Below are positions 36,234-43,516 of a stretch of 43,516 nt of DNA, piece after piece. The notes under the pieces were generated by a model. The model was not told where the DNA came from. It made no database searches and saw nothing but the letters and a program-made list of their open reading frames with translations. The position numbers and the translations under genes are program-made. The DNA comes from a bacterium (GTDB lineage Bacteria > Verrucomicrobiota > Kiritimatiellia > CAIKKV01 > CAITUY01). Position 1 is the stretch's first letter; every line of letters begins with the position of its first letter. The DNA lies in NCBI GenBank assembly GCA_037143175.1, contig JBAWZF010000024.1, positions 1 to 43,516 on the forward strand, given 5' to 3'.

Positions 36234-37949
36234 TCATCCCCCGGGAAACCCGAAGACTTCCGCGACAACCATACAGACGTCGTCATCAAACCCTACGCCT
36301 GTGGTAAAGGCTTCGGAGTCAGCGGCCATACTCGCGAGAAGGGTGTCGGGGGATGCAGTCAGATGTTTCCGGGCGCTGGCAAGGAGGCGTTCTTCGCCAT
36401 ATTGCTCGCGACCTTTCCCTTCAGCTTCGGTGATGCCATCCGTATAGATAAGAACTCCATCACCCGTGTGCAGAGGGCGTTCGATGGTGGGGTAGGTATG
36501 TTTATCCATTATGCCCAGGGCGGGACCTAAAGGTTCCGGTCTGTCCCGGAGAGGGGATACTGTTTTTTTGAGGCGGTTTATCAGCAATGGATTAGGGTGG
36601 CCCGCATCGCTAAACGCAAGGCGCCTTGTATCGAGGTCGAAAAAGACATACGAGGCCGACACAAACATGAATTCCTCGGCATCCTTCATGATGGTCATGA
36701 ATTCCCTGTTAATGTGTGACATGAAGACGCCTGGGTTGCTGGCGATGGGCCTGAGTTCCTCAACCATACTCCGCATAATCGCGGTGATGAGGGCGGCGCG
36801 CATACCGTGTCCCATCACATCACAGGCAAAGACGCCTGCCTGATGGTTGGAGATGGGGAGGATATAGAAGAAGTCGCCGCCCAAGGTGGTGCTGGGGCGG
36901 TAGAAATGGTTGAATTTCAGTAGGCTTTGTTCTGGTGCACTGCTGGCAGGGAAGGTGGGAAACTGGCGGGGGAGCAGAGCCAATTGAATCTCTCTGGCCA
37001 TGTCGAGATCCGCTTCCATCTCCGTATTTCTGATTCGGAGTTGCTCGGCGTATTGTTCACGCTGTGCTTCAGCCAGACGTCGTTCCGTTACATCATTGAA
37101 CGAGAGGACGATGCCGGTAAATTCGTCATCTGTGTTGAAGTTGGCTGCTGCCGCGGCTTGAACATAAAACAGACTTCCATCCAGACGTTGCGCTTGAACC
37201 TCCTGGCACCAGGCTTGTCCTGTGGATACCATCTCCATGATGGTTTTCCCGAGAAGGGGGTTGCTGAACAACTGGGAAAGAGAAAGGGTTTGGGCTTCTT
37301 CCTGATTGGCCACGCCCCACATCCGGAGTGCTGCAGGATTGCCGTAGGTGAGTTTGGATTGTAAGTCGGCAATGGCAATACCGCTTCCTGCCAGCTGAAT
37401 GGCCGTATGCTCGGTACGTAATTGTTCATCTGCCTGCCTGCGCAAGGTGATGTCGCGCACAAAGAAACAAAGATAATCCTGCCCCGACAGGAAGAGACGA
37501 TTAATTGCTGTTTCTGCCGGGAAAACGGAGCCATCCTTCCTTACAAAAAAAGCCTGAAGCAGAACGAAGCGGGTGGAGGCGAGATTTTCACGGATCATGG
37601 GCAAAATGGTCTCGTCGGCACCATAGAGAAGATCGAAAAGTTCCATGCGACAAAGATCGTGATGTTCGTACCCGACAAACTGGCAAAGCCGAACGTTGAC
37701 ATCTACAATGCGTCCCTGATAGTCCGTAATGACGGCGCCGTCATAAACGTTTTGAAGGAGTTGTTGAAAGTCGGAGTCGCCGACAAGGCTGGTATCGGCT
37801 TTGGCTTTGGTGATGCGAATGGTAGGGCGCCGCGACGCCGTTGAAAACTTGGAGCCGATCTTATCCGGAAGGATATCCGGCGTTAAATCAATGCGCATCG
37901 TTCGGGAACTTTCCCGAGCCGAATCCGCAGCAGGGTTATGCGTATCCAT
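36234..37949 (-). CDS. PAS-PAS-PP2C (SpoIIE/RsbU-type) serine phosphatase
   Basis: A 571-aa sensor-phosphatase. Residues about 1-55 look disordered; two PAS domains follow (about 60-170 and 180-290) ending in FFVRDITLRRQADEQ and LSFNDVTERRLAEAQ, then a coiled linker and a PP2C/SpoIIE domain (about 340-565). The metal sites are intact: GGDFFY, CDVMGHGM, YTDGITEA and FDDDVCMVV. Such proteins dephosphorylate anti-sigma-factor antagonists in partner-switching cascades. No antagonist or anti-sigma gene is adjacent. No membrane segment or signal peptide, so it should be cytosolic. GGAGAAG lies about 12 bases before the ATG. Confidence 0.9.
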   Translation of the reverse strand: MDTHNPAADSARESSRTMRIDLTPDILPDKIGSKFSTASRRPTIRITKAKADTSLVGDSDFQQLLQNVYDGAVITDYQGRIVDVNVRLCQFVGYEHHDLCRMELFDLLYGADETILPMIRENLASTRFVLLQAFFVRKDGSVFPAETAINRLFLSGQDYLCFFVRDITLRRQADEQLRTEHTAIQLAGSGIAIADLQSKLTYGNPAALRMWGVANQEEAQTLSLSQLFSNPLLGKTIMEMVSTGQAWCQEVQAQRLDGSLFYVQAAAAANFNTDDEFTGIVLSFNDVTERRLAEAQREQYAEQLRIRNTEMEADLDMAREIQLALLPRQFPTFPASSAPEQSLLKFNHFYRPSTTLGGDFFYILPISNHQAGVFACDVMGHGMRAALITAIMRSMVEELRPIASNPGVFMSHINREFMTIMKDAEEFMFVSASYVFFDLDTRRLAFSDAGHPNPLLINRLKKTVSPLRDRPEPLGPALGIMDKHTYPTIERPLHTGDGVLIYTDGITEAEGKGREQYGEERLLASARKHLTASPDTLLASMAADSEAFTTGVGFDDDVCMVVAEVFGFPGG

Positions 37950-38077
37950 ATTAGACGATCTTCTCCGGTTAACTTGTGATTAAAGATAGCACGGTATCCC
38001 GTCATGTACAAGCGCCGCATAAGTACTTATCTTAATGGGGGCCGGGTAGATTTACGGGGAAGTGTCATCGATCTTAT

Positions 38078-38192
38078 TTGGAGTGCGGGCTTGACGCCGC
38101 TTTCACATGGCTCGGCTTGACGAGCCATATACCGGGATAACGGCGCGTCGAGCCGCGCCTCAGAAAAGCGGCGTCAAGCCGCCGCACTCCAA
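38078..38192. repeat. Cloverleaf-like inverted repeat element
   Basis: Arms 38078-38103 and 38165-38192 (GGAGTGCGG ... GACGCCGCTTT and its inverted copy) pair over 26 bp with only a 2-base bulge. Between them are two more hairpins: 38107-38128 (ATGGCTCG/CGAGCCAT) and 38142-38159 (GGCGCG/CGCGCC). It is GC-richer than its surroundings and has no open frame. It fills the middle of the only gap above 300 bp (37950-38337); the rest of the gap holds only the nif promoter. Confidence 0.9.
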
Positions 38193-38261
38193 AAATATCC
38201 CACATCCATTGAACTGTTATGCTGGTTTTTGAATGGATACGTAAAAGGTATCATTTGAGTA

Positions 38262-38292
38262 TTGACGACCTACCCTGTTGTAGTGATATAGT
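38262..38292 (+). promoter_or_regulatory. Candidate promoter of nifU-nifS
   Basis: TTGACG (38262-38267) matches -35 at 5 of 6. Two overlapping -10 readings exist: GATATA at 17-bp spacing (38285-38290) or TATAGT at 19-bp (38287-38292, 5 of 6). The leader to nifU is about 40 nt. No convincing IscR-type site was recognised. Confidence 0.45.
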
Positions 38293-38337
38293 TGAACCAT
38301 ATTCGAGTGGGGGCTTAGCCCGAAAGGAATGGACACT

Positions 38338-39192
38338 ATGTGGGACTATACAGGAAAAGTAATGGATCATTTCCGGAATCCCCGGAATGTCGGTGTGATT
38401 GAGAATCCTGATGGCATCGGTGAGGTGGGCTCATTGGCCTGTGGAGATGCTTTGAAGTTGATGTTTAAATTGGGGCCAGACGGACGAATTGTGGATGCGA
38501 AATTCCAGACCTTTGGTTGCGCCAGCGCCATTGCTTCCTCATCAGCCCTTACAGAGATGATTAAGGGGTTGACTCTGGATGAGGCCGCTAAGGTGACCAA
38601 TCAGGATATCGCTGATTTCCTGGGGGGGCTGCCAGAGCAGAAGATGCACTGTTCGGTCATGGGGCGCGAAGCTTTGGAAGCGGCCATTGATAATTACAGG
38701 ATCGGCAAAACCGATAAGAAAATCTTGAGTGGGAAAGTGGTTTGTAACTGCTTTGGTGTTACCGAAGAGGAAATCCAGAGAGTGGTCCGGGAAAATGGAC
38801 TCTCCACAATTGACCAGGTGACAAACTATACCAAGGCTGGTGGCGGTTGCGGCAAGTGTAAAGGGGATATCGGCAAGATTGTGGATAAAATCGTGCACGA
38901 GCGGCTTGATGCGGAGCGTAAAGCAGGGGCTCATACGGCTCCACGGAAAATGACCGTGATCGAAAAAATCCGACTTATAGAACAAACTATTGACCGTGAA
39001 ATACGTCCTCTTCTGAAGCGAGATGGTGGCGATATTGAGCTGATTGATGTTGAGGGTAATCGGGTCAAGGTGGCTTTGCGCGGTATGTGTGCCGGCTGTC
39101 AGGTATCCTCGTTTACGCTGAAAGATGTGGTGGGCGTTAAACTGAAAGAGTTTGTTTCCAGTGATCTAACCGTGGAGGAGGTTCGGGAATGA
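38338..39192 (+). CDS. nifU: Fe-S cluster scaffold NifU (three-domain)
   Basis: Scaffold on which NifS assembles Fe-S clusters. The 284-aa protein is the full NifU. An IscU domain with C35, C61 and C105 comes first, then a central [2Fe-2S] domain with C136, C138, C171 and C174, and a C-terminal Nfu domain with C251/C254. The ATG at 38338 (MWDYTGKVMDHF) is chosen over one at 38329 because AAAGGA sits 9 bases before it and the family starts there. It overlaps nifS in ATGA. No nitrogenase genes are seen, so this is likely the general Fe-S pathway. Confidence 0.95.
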   Translation: MWDYTGKVMDHFRNPRNVGVIENPDGIGEVGSLACGDALKLMFKLGPDGRIVDAKFQTFGCASAIASSSALTEMIKGLTLDEAAKVTNQDIADFLGGLPEQKMHCSVMGREALEAAIDNYRIGKTDKKILSGKVVCNCFGVTEEEIQRVVRENGLSTIDQVTNYTKAGGGCGKCKGDIGKIVDKIVHERLDAERKAGAHTAPRKMTVIEKIRLIEQTIDREIRPLLKRDGGDIELIDVEGNRVKVALRGMCAGCQVSSFTLKDVVGVKLKEFVSSDLTVEEVRE

Positions 39193-40346
39193 AAAACGTT
39201 TACCTCGATAATAACGCGACAACAGCGGTGGCTCCAGAGGTCATTGAGGCGATGGCGCCTTATTTTAAGGAACATTGGGGCAATCCTTCCAGCATGCACT
39301 CCTTTGGTGGACATGTGAAGCAGGCGATTGATGAGGCCCGTCAAAAAGTGGCTGAATTAATTCATGCGGATCCTTCGGAAATTATTTTCACCAGTTGTGG
39401 AACCGAGAGTGATAATACAGCTATTCGGGGTGGGGCCGAGGCCGTCGGGAGCCACCTTAACATCATCTGCACAAGAGTGGAGCATCCCGCAGTTTTGGGC
39501 CCCTGTCGCTATTTGGGTGAACGTGGACATCGGCTCCATGAAATCAATGTCGATTCTTCAGGGCAATTGGACTTAGTTCAACTGGGCGCTGCGCTCAGGG
39601 ATGGACCGGCACTGACGAGCGTCATGTGGGCTAATAACGAGACGGGCGTCATTTTCCCCGTTCCCGAGATAAGCGTTATGGTGAAAGCAGCGGGTGGGGT
39701 GTTCCATACTGATGCCGTCCAGGCCGTAGGTAAAATCCCGCTTGATGTCAGAAAAGTTCCTGTCGATATGCTTTCACTATCTGGGCATAAACTCCATGCA
39801 CCTAAGGGAATTGGGGTCTTGTATGTTCGTAAAGGGACGCGGGTTCAACCGTTTATGTTGGGTGGACACCAAGAGGATAACCGCCGGGCAGGGACCGAAA
39901 ACGTTCCCTACATTGTAGGTCTTGGGTGTGCCGCAGAGTTGGCGCAGCGTCATATGGAGCAAGAGGCCACCGCGGTGTCAGTGTTACGGGATCGGCTGGA
40001 AACTGGGCTTTTGGCAACTTGCCCCGACTCCCGTGTGAATGGGGATCGGATTAATCGTCTTCCCAATACTGCGAATATCAGTTTTGAGTATATTGAAGGT
40101 GAGTCAATTTTGTACATGATGAGTGATGTCGGCATTGCGGCCTCCTCCGGTTCTGCCTGCACTTCGGGCTCACTCGAGCCGTCCCATGTTTTACGTGCCA
40201 TGGGGGTGCCTTTTACTGCAGTTCACGGGTCAGTCAGGTTTAGCTTGAGTCGATACACCACCATTGAAGATGTGGATTATACCATAAAGCAATTGCCTCC
40301 AATTATCGCAAGACTCAGGGCGATCTCGCCGTTTGTGAAGAAGTAG
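39189..40346 (+). CDS. nifS: Cysteine desulfurase NifS
   Basis: PLP enzyme that takes sulfur from cysteine and passes it to NifU. The 385-aa protein is of the group I (NifS/IscS) type: H99 (RVEHPAV), PLP lysine K201 in SGHKLHAPKGIG and the catalytic C324 in SSGSACTSGSLEPSHV. The frame overlaps nifU by 4 bases. Two short palindromes lie shortly after its stop. ThiC in this window is one likely client. Confidence 0.95.
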   Translation: MKNVYLDNNATTAVAPEVIEAMAPYFKEHWGNPSSMHSFGGHVKQAIDEARQKVAELIHADPSEIIFTSCGTESDNTAIRGGAEAVGSHLNIICTRVEHPAVLGPCRYLGERGHRLHEINVDSSGQLDLVQLGAALRDGPALTSVMWANNETGVIFPVPEISVMVKAAGGVFHTDAVQAVGKIPLDVRKVPVDMLSLSGHKLHAPKGIGVLYVRKGTRVQPFMLGGHQEDNRRAGTENVPYIVGLGCAAELAQRHMEQEATAVSVLRDRLETGLLATCPDSRVNGDRINRLPNTANISFEYIEGESILYMMSDVGIAASSGSACTSGSLEPSHVLRAMGVPFTAVHGSVRFSLSRYTTIEDVDYTIKQLPPIIARLRAISPFVKK

Positions 40347-40369
40347 TCAGGATGTAGCGTTCTTGCCAG

Positions 40370-40411
40370 CATCAGGGAATCCCTGATGGCTGAATCAGGG
40401 ATTTCCCGATT
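40370..40411. other. Two adjacent short palindromes after nifS
   Basis: CATCAGGGAATCCCTGATG (40370-40388) is a perfect 9-bp-arm palindrome, and an imperfect second one (AATCAGGGATTTCCCGATT) follows at 40393-40411. They could end the nif transcript or bind a protein, but no U-run follows, so a normal intrinsic terminator is not supported. Confidence 0.5.
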
Positions 40412-40469
40412 GCTTGTATTACCTAACAAGGTTATTCCTCTGTTTATGAGGCAATTTCTGAATTATACC

Positions 40470-40498
40470 TTGATTATTTCCCTTTGCTTGGCTAAAAC
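40470..40498 (+). promoter_or_regulatory. Candidate promoter of pilT
   Basis: TTGATT (40470-40475) and TAAAAC (40493-40498) are 17 bases apart and match the -35 and -10 consensus at 4 of 6 each. They lie 40-68 bp before the pilT ATG, in AT-rich sequence. AGGGG precedes the ATG. Confidence 0.35.
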
Positions 40499-40537
40499 AG
40501 ACACTGTTAGGTGAGTGAATTTCAATAAGGGGCACGC

Positions 40538-41602
40538 ATGAAATTGTTAGAAGAACTCCTTAAGGAGATGTGTGAGCGAAAGGCCTCGGATTTACTATTA
40601 ACAGTCGGCGCCCCCCCCCAGTTACGCATTAATGGAATGCTTGTTTCTGCAAACCACCCCCCCATGGAAGGATCAGTCATCGAACGAATGGCCTTTAATG
40701 TTTTAGGGGAGCGGCGCATGGAGGTTCTGATTGCCCGCAAAAGCGTGGATTTTTCCAAGGGATACGAGGGGCTCAGCCGGTTCCGTTTCAATTTTTACTA
40801 TCAGAGGGACTCGATTGCGGCTGCTATTCGGGTCATTCCCTTCAAAATTCCTCCTTTTGAGGAATTAGGCCTCCCGGATGCGATTAAAGAATTTGCATTG
40901 AGGCCCCATGGCTTAGTGTTGATCACGGGATCGGCGGGGAGCGGAAAGTCTACGACATTGGCGGCTATGCTGGACTATATCAACGATAACCGACGTCTTC
41001 ATGTCGTCTGTCTTGAAGATCCCATTGAATACTTGCACCACCACAAGTTGAGCGTTATTGACCAGCGAGAGATAGGCGAGGATGCCAATTCGTTCACCGA
41101 AGCGCTCCATAGTGTTTTCCGCCAGTCGCCGGACGTGATCATGGTTGGCGAGATGCGCGATTTGGAAACCATCCAATTAGTGTTGAGCTTGGCGGAAACG
41201 GGACACCTGATTATGGGGACGCTCCATACGCAGGACACCACCCACGCGATTAACCGTATTGTAGATGTCTTCCCGCCTGCCCAACAGCAGCAGATCTACA
41301 CACAGCTTTCAATGGTATTGCTGGGAATTGTCTCGCAGCAACTTCTGGTTAACCGGGAAGCAACCCGACGGGTATTGGCGTGCGAGGTTATGAATGTGAA
41401 TCAGGCGATCCGGAACTTGATCCGGGAGATGCAGGTTCAACAGCTCTACTCGGCGATTCAAACGGGGCGTTCAGAGGGGATGATTACGATGAACGATTCC
41501 CTGAAGTCTTTGTATGAGCGTGGTTTGATTGATGCGGGTACGGCAATGAGCCGTTCGCCGAGGCCAAAAGAATTGGCCCGGTTTTTGACATTAAAAGGTT
41601 AG
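40538..41602 (+). CDS. pilT: Type IV pilus retraction ATPase PilT
   Basis: Hexameric cytoplasmic ATPase that powers pilus disassembly and twitching. The 354-aa protein has the N-terminal SDLLLTVGAPPQLRING, Walker A GSAGSGKST (131-139), the Asp box LEDPIEY, Walker B and GEMRDLETI, the His box TGHLIMGTLHTQD and the PilT-specific AIRNLIREM. Length is normal. It is followed after 20 bp by a secretin, while pilM-pilP are not in the window. Confidence 0.95.
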   Translation: MKLLEELLKEMCERKASDLLLTVGAPPQLRINGMLVSANHPPMEGSVIERMAFNVLGERRMEVLIARKSVDFSKGYEGLSRFRFNFYYQRDSIAAAIRVIPFKIPPFEELGLPDAIKEFALRPHGLVLITGSAGSGKSTTLAAMLDYINDNRRLHVVCLEDPIEYLHHHKLSVIDQREIGEDANSFTEALHSVFRQSPDVIMVGEMRDLETIQLVLSLAETGHLIMGTLHTQDTTHAINRIVDVFPPAQQQQIYTQLSMVLLGIVSQQLLVNREATRRVLACEVMNVNQAIRNLIREMQVQQLYSAIQTGRSEGMITMNDSLKSLYERGLIDAGTAMSRSPRPKELARFLTLKG

Positions 41603-41622
41603 GCAAGGAAAGGTTCGGAATT

Positions 41623-43281
41623 ATGAAGGCAAAAGAGAAGAAAATCGGGTCGGGCGTGGAACTTCGTCGAATCGTTCTGGTCGTCCTGGCGGTAAGCTTG
41701 ACTGGCGGTATGATCGCCTCGGGCCAGGATACGCCGGCAGGTGCCATACCCGCTCAAAATACGAATGTTTCCCTGGTGACCATCAATGTCGACAATGGCC
41801 CGATAACTCAGGTCCTGAATGCCTTTTCGCGCCAATCGGGACGGAATATTGTGATCGGCTCCGAGGTAGCGGGTAATGTTACGTTACGGGTGACCGATAA
41901 GCCATGGAATGATGCCTTGGATGTGATCCTGAAGCCCTACGGTTACGATTACTATATGGTTGGCGATACCATTATCATTTGCGGGAAAGATAAACTGCCA
42001 AAAGACGTGGTGTTGAACAAAGCTGGACCAGGTGCAGCGTTGGTTGTTACTCAGACTCCGAAAGTGGATGAGCCGCTTGAGGTTAAGGTCTTTACCTTGA
42101 AATATTTGGATGCGTCGGATGTAGCGGAATTGGTGCAGAGTCAACTCACACCAAATCGGGGTAAGATAGGTAAACTTTTGGCTAGGAGCCAGAGCTGGAA
42201 GGAGCAGTCTGCGACATCCGGTGGCCAGAACACAAGTTCAGAGAGCCTTGGCCGGTTGCAGCGTGTGCAGGAAGAGTCCGTACAAGTCAGAGGTAAGACG
42301 CTGGTGATTGTGGACACTCGGGAGGTAATCAAAGCTGTGGCGGCGATGCTCGATAAAATTGACAGGATGCCCTCACAGATTCAAATCGAAGCGAAATTCG
42401 TTGAGGTTTCGGCTAATTTGCTGAGGGATATTGGTGTGGAATGGGGAACCGGGGCGGATGGTAGCGGGGTAATGCTGGGGACCTCGGGTGCAGGTAGTCT
42501 TTATGCGGCAGGTGCGCGCCAATCAAGCAGTGGGGTCAAGCCGGATAGCTTTAAACCTCAGTCCTCCTCCTTGTCTGGCACGTCACCCTTCAATTCCGGA
42601 TTGTCTCTGGCGTTTCAGAAGTTAACGGATTTGCAGTTTTCAGTTCTGCTGCATCTATTGGAGGAAGATGCCTCCTATAAGATGTTGTCGGCTCCGAAAG
42701 TCATGACGATGGACAACCAGGATGCCGTGATTCTTGTTGGCCAGAAACTTCCCATCATCTCTTCTACCATCGGGGCTGGGGATACTCCGGGAACTACGAA
42801 GACTACAACAACGCTTGAGCGCTATGAGGACATTGGGATTAAACTTAAGGTGCTCCCTCAGGTGTGTGAGGATAATAATATCAACCTGATTGTTCACCCC
42901 TCTGTTCGCGAATTACTTGGCTACCAGTCAGGTAACGCGAGCGCGGGGGCGGAGATATCGGGTGCCGCTTATCCGATTATCGCCGCTCGGGAAGCCGAAA
43001 CTCAGGTTTTGGTCAAAAGCGGTCAGACGATTGTGATTGGCGGGATGATTCGTGAAAAGAAGCAGAATACCCAGATCAAGGTGCCTTTCCTGGGCAGTAT
43101 CCCGCTGATCGGGGTATTGTTCCGGCGTGACACTGTGAACACAGAGAAGATTGAACTTCTGATTTTCCTGACGGCGACGATTCGCGACTCGACAGAGGGG
43201 TTATCAGTGAAATCAGAGGTAACTGCGCCGCTCATCAAGGTGGAAAAGGCGGATGTTGTCTCGGTGCCTGTGAAGCCGTAG
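41623..43281 (+). CDS. pilQ: Secretin (PilQ/GspD family)
   Basis: Outer-membrane channel for a type IV pilus or type II secretion system. The 552-aa protein has a signal sequence (hydrophobic stretch at about 16-33), an STN/N0-like domain (VTINVDNGPITQVLNAFSRQ, about 52-115) and a secretin_N ring (VFTLKYLDASDVAELVQSQL). A Ser/Gly/Thr-rich linker and the C-terminal secretin domain follow, ending in VPFLGSIPLIGVLFR. Placement next to pilT favours PilQ, but a PilQ versus GspD call is not certain. No AMIN domain is seen. Confidence 0.9.
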   Translation: MKAKEKKIGSGVELRRIVLVVLAVSLTGGMIASGQDTPAGAIPAQNTNVSLVTINVDNGPITQVLNAFSRQSGRNIVIGSEVAGNVTLRVTDKPWNDALDVILKPYGYDYYMVGDTIIICGKDKLPKDVVLNKAGPGAALVVTQTPKVDEPLEVKVFTLKYLDASDVAELVQSQLTPNRGKIGKLLARSQSWKEQSATSGGQNTSSESLGRLQRVQEESVQVRGKTLVIVDTREVIKAVAAMLDKIDRMPSQIQIEAKFVEVSANLLRDIGVEWGTGADGSGVMLGTSGAGSLYAAGARQSSSGVKPDSFKPQSSSLSGTSPFNSGLSLAFQKLTDLQFSVLLHLLEEDASYKMLSAPKVMTMDNQDAVILVGQKLPIISSTIGAGDTPGTTKTTTTLERYEDIGIKLKVLPQVCEDNNINLIVHPSVRELLGYQSGNASAGAEISGAAYPIIAAREAETQVLVKSGQTIVIGGMIREKKQNTQIKVPFLGSIPLIGVLFRRDTVNTEKIELLIFLTATIRDSTEGLSVKSEVTAPLIKVEKADVVSVPVKP

Positions 43282-43290
43282 GGGAAATAT

Positions 43291-43326
43291 CCCCTCACCC
43301 CAACCCTCTCCCTCAAGGGGAGAGGG
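43291..43326 (-). repeat. Single inverted copy of the GC-rich repeat core
   Basis: A 36-bp copy of the core found in the tandem array downstream, in the opposite orientation, with CCCCTCACCCCAACCC and GGGGAGAGGG. It lies directly after the secretin stop, where GGGGAAATATCCCC also forms a small hairpin. Confidence 0.8.
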
Positions 43327-43341
43327 AGAAGACGATAGGTT

Positions 43342-43516
43342 CCCTCTCCCTTGAGGGGAGAGGGTTAGGGTGAGGGTGTGATTCGGATAGGCATTCCCTC
43401 TCCCTTGAGGGGAGAGGGTTAGGGTGAGGGTGTGATTCGGATAGGCATTCCCTCTCCCTTGAGGGGAGAGGGTTAGGGTGAGGGTGTGATTCGGATAGGC
43501 ATTCCCTCTCCCTTGA
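43342..43516 (+). repeat. 54-bp tandem repeat, three full copies and a cut fourth
   Basis: Copies start at 43342, 43396, 43450 and 43504 and are identical by eye. Each has a hairpin (CCCTCTCCC / GGGAGAGGG), then GGTTAGGGTGAGGGTG and a less GC-rich tail with GATTCGGATAGG. The window stops 13 bases into the fourth copy, which suggests an assembly break or a long array. No gene is encoded. Confidence 0.95.

Noticed and set aside
38338-40346. Evidence for nitrogen fixation
   Set aside because: NifU and NifS alone serve general Fe-S assembly; no nitrogenase gene is present.
40370-40411. Intrinsic terminator after nifS
   Set aside because: Palindromes are strong but no U-run follows, so it is kept only as an unclassified palindrome.

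Overview
The window looks like a piece of a bacterial chromosome from an uncultured member of the PVC group (Verrucomicrobia / Kiritimatiellae / Lentisphaerae-like). This placement is an inference. It rests on a fused SecDF, a type IV pilus gene set without flagella, full-length NifU-NifS used as housekeeping Fe-S genes, a GH20-like hexosaminidase with a divergent catalytic motif, and palindromic and heptamer repeats at gene ends. No rRNA, tRNA, transposase, integrase, phage gene or CRISPR array was seen. Almost all genes are housekeeping or metabolic and tightly packed.

Layout. 1-556 (minus) is the 5' part of an unrecognised membrane-anchored protein. 667-8327 (plus) is a compact run aroC, tgt, yajC, secDF, recJ and a phzF-family gene, mostly overlapping or closely spaced. 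8317-11417 (minus) holds mazG, thiC and mutM. 11563-11694 is the scar of a deleted FAD oxidoreductase. 11780-15820 (plus) is hisB, hisA, an M16 protease, a pteridine-reductase-like SDR and an AraD-like protein that has lost its active site. 15830-20792 (minus) has a mannose-1-phosphate guanylyltransferase, a DUF192 protein, thrC, a prepilin peptidase and a CbpA-type DnaJ. 21001-26053 (plus) has a PQ-loop protein, a truncated Gfo/Idh/MocA gene, a predicted lipoprotein superoxide dismutase, a GH20-like enzyme, a cupin, a YqeY protein and a BamE-like exported protein. 26119-27948 (minus) is uup. 28171-34832 (plus) has a small unknown gene, a YcgN-like protein, a TVP38 membrane protein, two PilZ proteins (one fused to a receiver domain), a nucleoside-salvage operon (pyrimidine phosphorylase, purine phosphorylase, cytidine deaminase) and a CCA-adding enzyme. 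Then come a small CxxC protein (minus), a nucleotidyltransferase (plus), a PAS-PAS-PP2C phosphatase (minus), nifU-nifS, pilT and a secretin (plus). The window ends inside a 54-bp tandem repeat.

Working together. Prepilin peptidase, PilT and the secretin point to type IV pili. The two PilZ proteins and the PP2C-type regulator are plausible signalling partners. Salvage genes sit in one overlapping operon, and NifU/NifS supply Fe-S clusters (ThiC needs one).

Non-genic stretches. The only gap above 300 bp with no gene at all is 37950-38337; it holds a cloverleaf-like inverted repeat and the nif promoter. The 362-bp gap 11418-11779 holds only the FAD-oxidoreductase remnant. The most notable unexplained signals are four short-unit repeat arrays within about 10 kb (24.8-34.9 kb), three of which carry stop codons of flanking genes. 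Others are the AraD-like pseudoenzyme, the cysteine-rich REC-PilZ protein, the lipoprotein SOD, and two gene remnants that keep their start signals.
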